From Brucella anthropi_A (GTDB lineage Bacteria; Pseudomonadota; Alphaproteobacteria; Rhizobiales; Rhizobiaceae): a stretch of DNA of 64,000 nt. How positions within the stretch are numbered: position 1 is the first letter of the stretch; each line of letters opens with the position of its first letter. A model generated the notes under the pieces. That model had not been told where the DNA came from. It searched no databases and saw nothing but the letters and a program-made list of their open reading frames with translations. The translations under genes were made by a program, and so were the position numbers. Positions 60,722 to 64,000 of the stretch are shown piece after piece. The DNA is taken from contig NZ_LQBD01000024.1 of assembly GCF_046630315.1 (NCBI RefSeq), forward strand, positions 1 to 64,000, in the 5' to 3' direction.

Positions 60722-62842
60722 TTATGCGTTTATCTTGCGAATCCAGATCTTGGTATCGTGCACGGCAAGCCCGCCATAGGGGGCGGCGGGTTCGGCGCCG
60801 ATCAGGATGTTGATCCCCTCGCCGCGCTCGAATGCTGTGTTCGGGAAAATGCCTTCCGATACGACGACCCCGCGTTTTTGCCCGGCGCGCAGAACTGCAT
60901 GAAGCACCAGTTCGCCACGATGATTGCCGATCTCGATCCGCTCGCCATCCTCGATGCCAAGCTCCGCCGCATCGTCGGGATGGATCAGCAGTTCGGGCCG
61001 GATTTCCCTGGCAAGCGAGGTTGGCGTTTCGGCAAAGGTGGAATTCAGGAAATTATGCGCCGGTGAGGTGGTCATGCGGAAGGGATGCTCCGCATCCGCC
61101 GTTTCGATCACGTCCCAATGGTCCGGAAATTCCGGTATCGACCGGTAGGCTCCCTGAAGCCCCATGACTTCCGGCGGCCTGTTCGGCGACGGGCTTCCCG
61201 TCCAGTCGGGTCGGAAGCGGAACTTCCCATCCGGCCATTTGAAGCCGTTGATATAATGCGCCTCTTCAAACGGCGGCTGGAGATCGACAAAGCGCCTTTC
61301 CTTCAATTCGTCGAATGGCGGCAGGTCGCTATTGGCGTTCATATTGTCGATCAGCCTGCGCTCATCCAGATCGAAGCCGGGCAGATGGCCGACACCGAGA
61401 CGTTTGGCAAGCTCGTTGATGACGAAGATGTTGGGACGCGCCTCTGCCAAAGGCTCGATCAGCTTCGGTCCCAGAACCACATGCTGCTGTCCGCCGCCGC
61501 GATAGATATCGTCATGCTCGAGGAATGTCGTGGCGGGCAGGACGACATCGGCCATCTTCGCCGTATCGGTCATGAACTGCTCGTGCACGGCGACGAACAG
61601 ATCCTCGCGCGCAAAACCCTTGCGCACCAGCCGCTGCTCCGGCGTCACATTCATCGGATTGGTGTTCTGGATCAGCATGGCCATGACGGGCGGTCCGCCA
61701 TAAAGCGCTTGCCGGTCGCCGGTCAGGATGCGGCCGATCTTCGACTGGTCGAGAAAGCGCAGACCGACATCCTGCATGGCGCGGCCCTCGATCTCGCGCT
61801 TGTCCATCCTGAAAATGCCGGAATTGGAATGGAACGCCCCGCCGCCTTCATAGCGGAAAGCGCCGGTGACGCAGGCAATCGAGGCGGCGGCATGCATGTT
61901 GACCGCGCCGTTGCGCTGACGGGTGAAACCATAGCCGAGGCGAAAATAGGTGCGTCTGGTCTTGCCGACGAGATGGGCGAAGGCCTCGATCTCTTCCACA
62001 GTCAGGCCGGTGATTGCGGCGGCCCATTGCGGCGTGCGGGTCTGAAGATGCGCCTCCAGCCCCTTCGGATCGTCGGTATAGCGCTCCAGATAATCCCGGT
62101 CGGCCAAACCGTCGCGGAAAAGCACATGCATGACCGCACAGGCAAAGGCGCCATCGGTGCCCGGTTTCAGCACGATGCCCATATCCGCCTGGCGGACGGT
62201 CGCATTGGCATAAACGTCGATGACGACGATCTTCGCGCCGCGCTCCTTGCGCGCGCGGACCGCGTGGGTCATGACATTGACCTGCGTGGCGGCGGCATTG
62301 GTGCCCCAGATCACCACCACATCGGCTTTTGCCATTTCGCGCGGATCGGGACCGGTCAGGCTTCCCGTTCCGGCAAAATAGCCGGTCCAGGCCATATTGG
62401 TGCAAAAACTGTCGAACTGGTTGGAATAGCGCTTGGCAAAACGCAGGCGATTGATCGAATCCCGCTGCACCAGCCCCATTGTGCCCGCATAGTAATAAGG
62501 CCAGACGCTTTCGCTGCCATGGTCCTGTTCAGCTTTCAGGAAACGCTCGGCGATGAGGTCGAGGGCCGCATCCCAAGACGCCTGTTTCCACTGCCCCTCG
62601 CCCTTTGCGCCGGTGCGCACCAGCGGGTGCTTCAGGCGGTCCGGATGGTGGACGCGCTCGGCATAGCGCGCAACCTTGGCGCAGATGACGCCGGCGGTGT
62701 AGCTGTTGTCCTTCGCGCCACGCACGCGCCCGATGGTGCGCGCGTCGAGAATTTCGACATCGAGCGCGCAGGTTGACGGGCAATCGTGCGGGCAGGCCGA
62801 ATGGCCTGTCTTGACGTTCGAGAGGAGAGCGTGCTGGTTCAT
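60722..62842 (-). CDS. Molybdopterin oxidoreductase, DMSO reductase/formate dehydrogenase-like family
   Basis: 706 aa. N-terminal [4Fe-4S] motif SACPHDCPSTCALD plus Cys54 (GVICAKVARY); molybdopterin domains with WGTNAAATQVNVM and NPMNVTPEQR; C-terminal dinucleotide-binding barrel (TSPAHNFLNSTF). No Tat signal is seen, so it is likely cytoplasmic. No partner subunit is adjacent, and the substrate is unknown. Confidence 0.88.
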   Translation of the reverse strand: MNQHALLSNVKTGHSACPHDCPSTCALDVEILDARTIGRVRGAKDNSYTAGVICAKVARYAERVHHPDRLKHPLVRTGAKGEGQWKQASWDAALDLIAERFLKAEQDHGSESVWPYYYAGTMGLVQRDSINRLRFAKRYSNQFDSFCTNMAWTGYFAGTGSLTGPDPREMAKADVVVIWGTNAAATQVNVMTHAVRARKERGAKIVVIDVYANATVRQADMGIVLKPGTDGAFACAVMHVLFRDGLADRDYLERYTDDPKGLEAHLQTRTPQWAAAITGLTVEEIEAFAHLVGKTRRTYFRLGYGFTRQRNGAVNMHAAASIACVTGAFRYEGGGAFHSNSGIFRMDKREIEGRAMQDVGLRFLDQSKIGRILTGDRQALYGGPPVMAMLIQNTNPMNVTPEQRLVRKGFAREDLFVAVHEQFMTDTAKMADVVLPATTFLEHDDIYRGGGQQHVVLGPKLIEPLAEARPNIFVINELAKRLGVGHLPGFDLDERRLIDNMNANSDLPPFDELKERRFVDLQPPFEEAHYINGFKWPDGKFRFRPDWTGSPSPNRPPEVMGLQGAYRSIPEFPDHWDVIETADAEHPFRMTTSPAHNFLNSTFAETPTSLAREIRPELLIHPDDAAELGIEDGERIEIGNHRGELVLHAVLRAGQKRGVVVSEGIFPNTAFERGEGINILIGAEPAAPYGGLAVHDTKIWIRKINA

Positions 62843-62919
62843 ATCGCCTTTTTATCCCAAGCCACTGCGCGCAGAAACGAAATTCTGCCGGAAGATTGTC
62901 ACTGTGACGAAATAAATTT

Positions 62920-63765
62920 TCACGACAGGCGGAGCGAAATCGCCCCCAGGACGATCAGCCCGGCAGCGATGAAACGCGGCAGCCCCACCTTTTCCTTCAG
63001 GACCAATGCGGAAATGAGGACGCCAAACAGGATCGCCGTTTCCCGCAATGCCGCCACCACGGCGATCGGCGCCATGGTCATTGCCCATAGCGCCAGACCA
63101 TAGGAGCCGAGCGTCCCGACCCCGCCGATCAATGCCGGACGCCAGCGATTGCGCAGATAGTGGATGAACCGATCCGGCTCGCGGTATAATGCCCAACCGG
63201 CAAGCGGCACGGCATTCATCAGGAATAGCCACAGCGTATAGGACAATGGCTCGCCGGAGACACGCACACCGAGGCCGTCAATAATCGTATAGCTGGCGAT
63301 GAAGCCGGCATTGGCGAGCGCCAGCAAGGCCGTGCGGCTGGACGCACCGCGATTTCTGCGCCGCGCATCGAGCGCCATTGCAAGGACGCCGGAACAGATC
63401 AGCACGATGCCGAGCCAGCTTTGCCAGCCCATCACCTCGCCGACCAGCGGCGCGCTTACCAGCGCCACGATCAAGGGCGGCGTGCCGCGCATGATCGGAT
63501 AGGCTTCGCTCATATCGCCGGACTTATAGGCGGCGGCCACGAGCGACATATAGAAAGTCTGCGTGACCGTGGACAAGAGCATGTAAACCCAGCTTGCCGG
63601 GTTGGGCAGCGGCAGAAAAGGCAGGATGAACAGGGCAATCAGCCCGGCAGCGCCCGTGACGCTGGCCGCACCGAAGAACTTGTCTCCGCTCCCCTTGACG
63701 ATTGCATTCCAGCTTGCGTGCAGGAACGCGCCGAAGAGGACGATCAGAAGGACGCCACCAGACAT
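62920..63765 (-). CDS. EamA family DMT transporter
   Basis: 281 aa with about ten helices in two EamA repeats (SGGVLLIVLFGAFLHASWNAIVKG; ALLALANAGFIASYTIIDG). ATG 63765 is chosen; an upstream frame extension lacks similarity. Substrate unknown; related proteins export small metabolites. Confidence 0.85.
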   Translation of the reverse strand: MSGGVLLIVLFGAFLHASWNAIVKGSGDKFFGAASVTGAAGLIALFILPFLPLPNPASWVYMLLSTVTQTFYMSLVAAAYKSGDMSEAYPIMRGTPPLIVALVSAPLVGEVMGWQSWLGIVLICSGVLAMALDARRRNRGASSRTALLALANAGFIASYTIIDGLGVRVSGEPLSYTLWLFLMNAVPLAGWALYREPDRFIHYLRNRWRPALIGGVGTLGSYGLALWAMTMAPIAVVAALRETAILFGVLISALVLKEKVGLPRFIAAGLIVLGAISLRLS

Positions 63766-63896
63766 TTCGGGACTCGACTCAAAAGGAAAAGGAGCGGATG
63801 CTCCACGTTGTATGTCATATTTGTGACAGCAGGGATACGGGGTCTTCATGCCTTTGCCTATTGCCGAAAACAGGCCGACGTGAAACAAGCGCAGCC

Positions 63897-64000
63897 ATGA
63901 ATTATCGTCACGCCTATCACGCCGGAAATTTTGCGGATGTCGTCAAGCACGTCATCCTGACCCGCCTTGTCGAATATCTGAAACGCAAGGAGCAGGCCTT
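63897..64000 (+). CDS. rlmJ: 23S rRNA (adenine(2030)-N6)-methyltransferase RlmJ, 5' part
   Basis: First 34 codons before the window ends. MNYRHAYHAGNFADVVKHVIL and TRLVEYLKRKEQA match the RlmJ N-terminus. The rest of the gene lies outside. Confidence 0.85.
   Translation, partial: MNYRHAYHAGNFADVVKHVILTRLVEYLKRKEQA

Noticed and set aside
61085..62776. 563-codon plus-strand frame opposite the molybdopterin oxidoreductase
   Set aside because: Shadow of the real gene, with no recognisable motif.

Overview
The window is a roughly 60% GC chromosomal segment from an alphaproteobacterium of the Brucella/Ochrobactrum group (Hyphomicrobiales). This rests on gene content and order (aapJQMP, LdtR next to a periplasmic L,D-transpeptidase, nrdR-ribD-ribE-ribH-nusB, hdaA beside purMN, Bpt, HdaA, DUF992, an NDUFS4-like subunit) and on dispersed palindromes of about 105 bp bounded by TAGAGC...GCTCTA, which match the size and form known for Bru-RS elements. 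The species cannot be fixed from the sequence alone.

Layout. 1-1.5 kb: left edge with a partial phage-type muramidase and an acyltransferase 3 gene broken by one in-frame TGA, then tRNA-Pro(GGG). 1.8-9.3 kb: a Tat-exported metallo-beta-lactamase-fold protein, a sugE/gdx guanidinium exporter behind a guanidine-II (mini-ykkC) riboswitch, the MerR-ihfA-fabH-plsX-YceD lipid block, a cytochrome bc1 chaperone and BamE. 9.4-17 kb: proton-pumping pyrophosphatase, the nusB/riboflavin/nrdR operon and glyA. 17-25 kb: L,D-transpeptidase with its MarR regulator, a DUF411 metal protein, HIBCH-type hydrolase, hemB, RDD protein, bpt and an AT-rich orphan lipoprotein. 25-36 kb: parC, a secreted unknown protein, aspS, rnd, and the ppk-ppx pair. 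36-41 kb: small soluble enzymes and regulators, including an HxlR regulator with a repeated operator-like motif. 40.6-45.2 kb: the general L-amino-acid ABC transporter aapJQMP. 45-51.5 kb: PAP2 phosphatase, metC, a bacterial ionotropic-glutamate-receptor-like protein, and a cluster of small envelope proteins. 51.7-54.9 kb: a DnaQ-like exonuclease, tRNA-Arg(TCT), an NDUFS4-like subunit, tRNA-Pro(TGG), two tiny genes and an SH3 protein. 55-64 kb: epimerase-hdaA-perM operon, divergent purMN, DUF992, a molybdopterin oxidoreductase, an EamA transporter and the start of rlmJ.

Most of the window is conserved core housekeeping. The unusual material is regulatory and repetitive: the guanidine-II riboswitch whose Shine-Dalgarno serves an AUG 49 codons upstream of the normal SugE start; several palindromic elements whose ends supply stop codons of adjacent genes; an HxlR circuit with three GCAAC-N6-GTTgc sites and an apparently leaderless regulator mRNA; a glutamate-receptor-like channel protein without the TVGYG filter; and several perfect long hairpins and small tandem arrays between genes. 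No complete insertion sequence, CRISPR array, rRNA operon or replication origin was seen.
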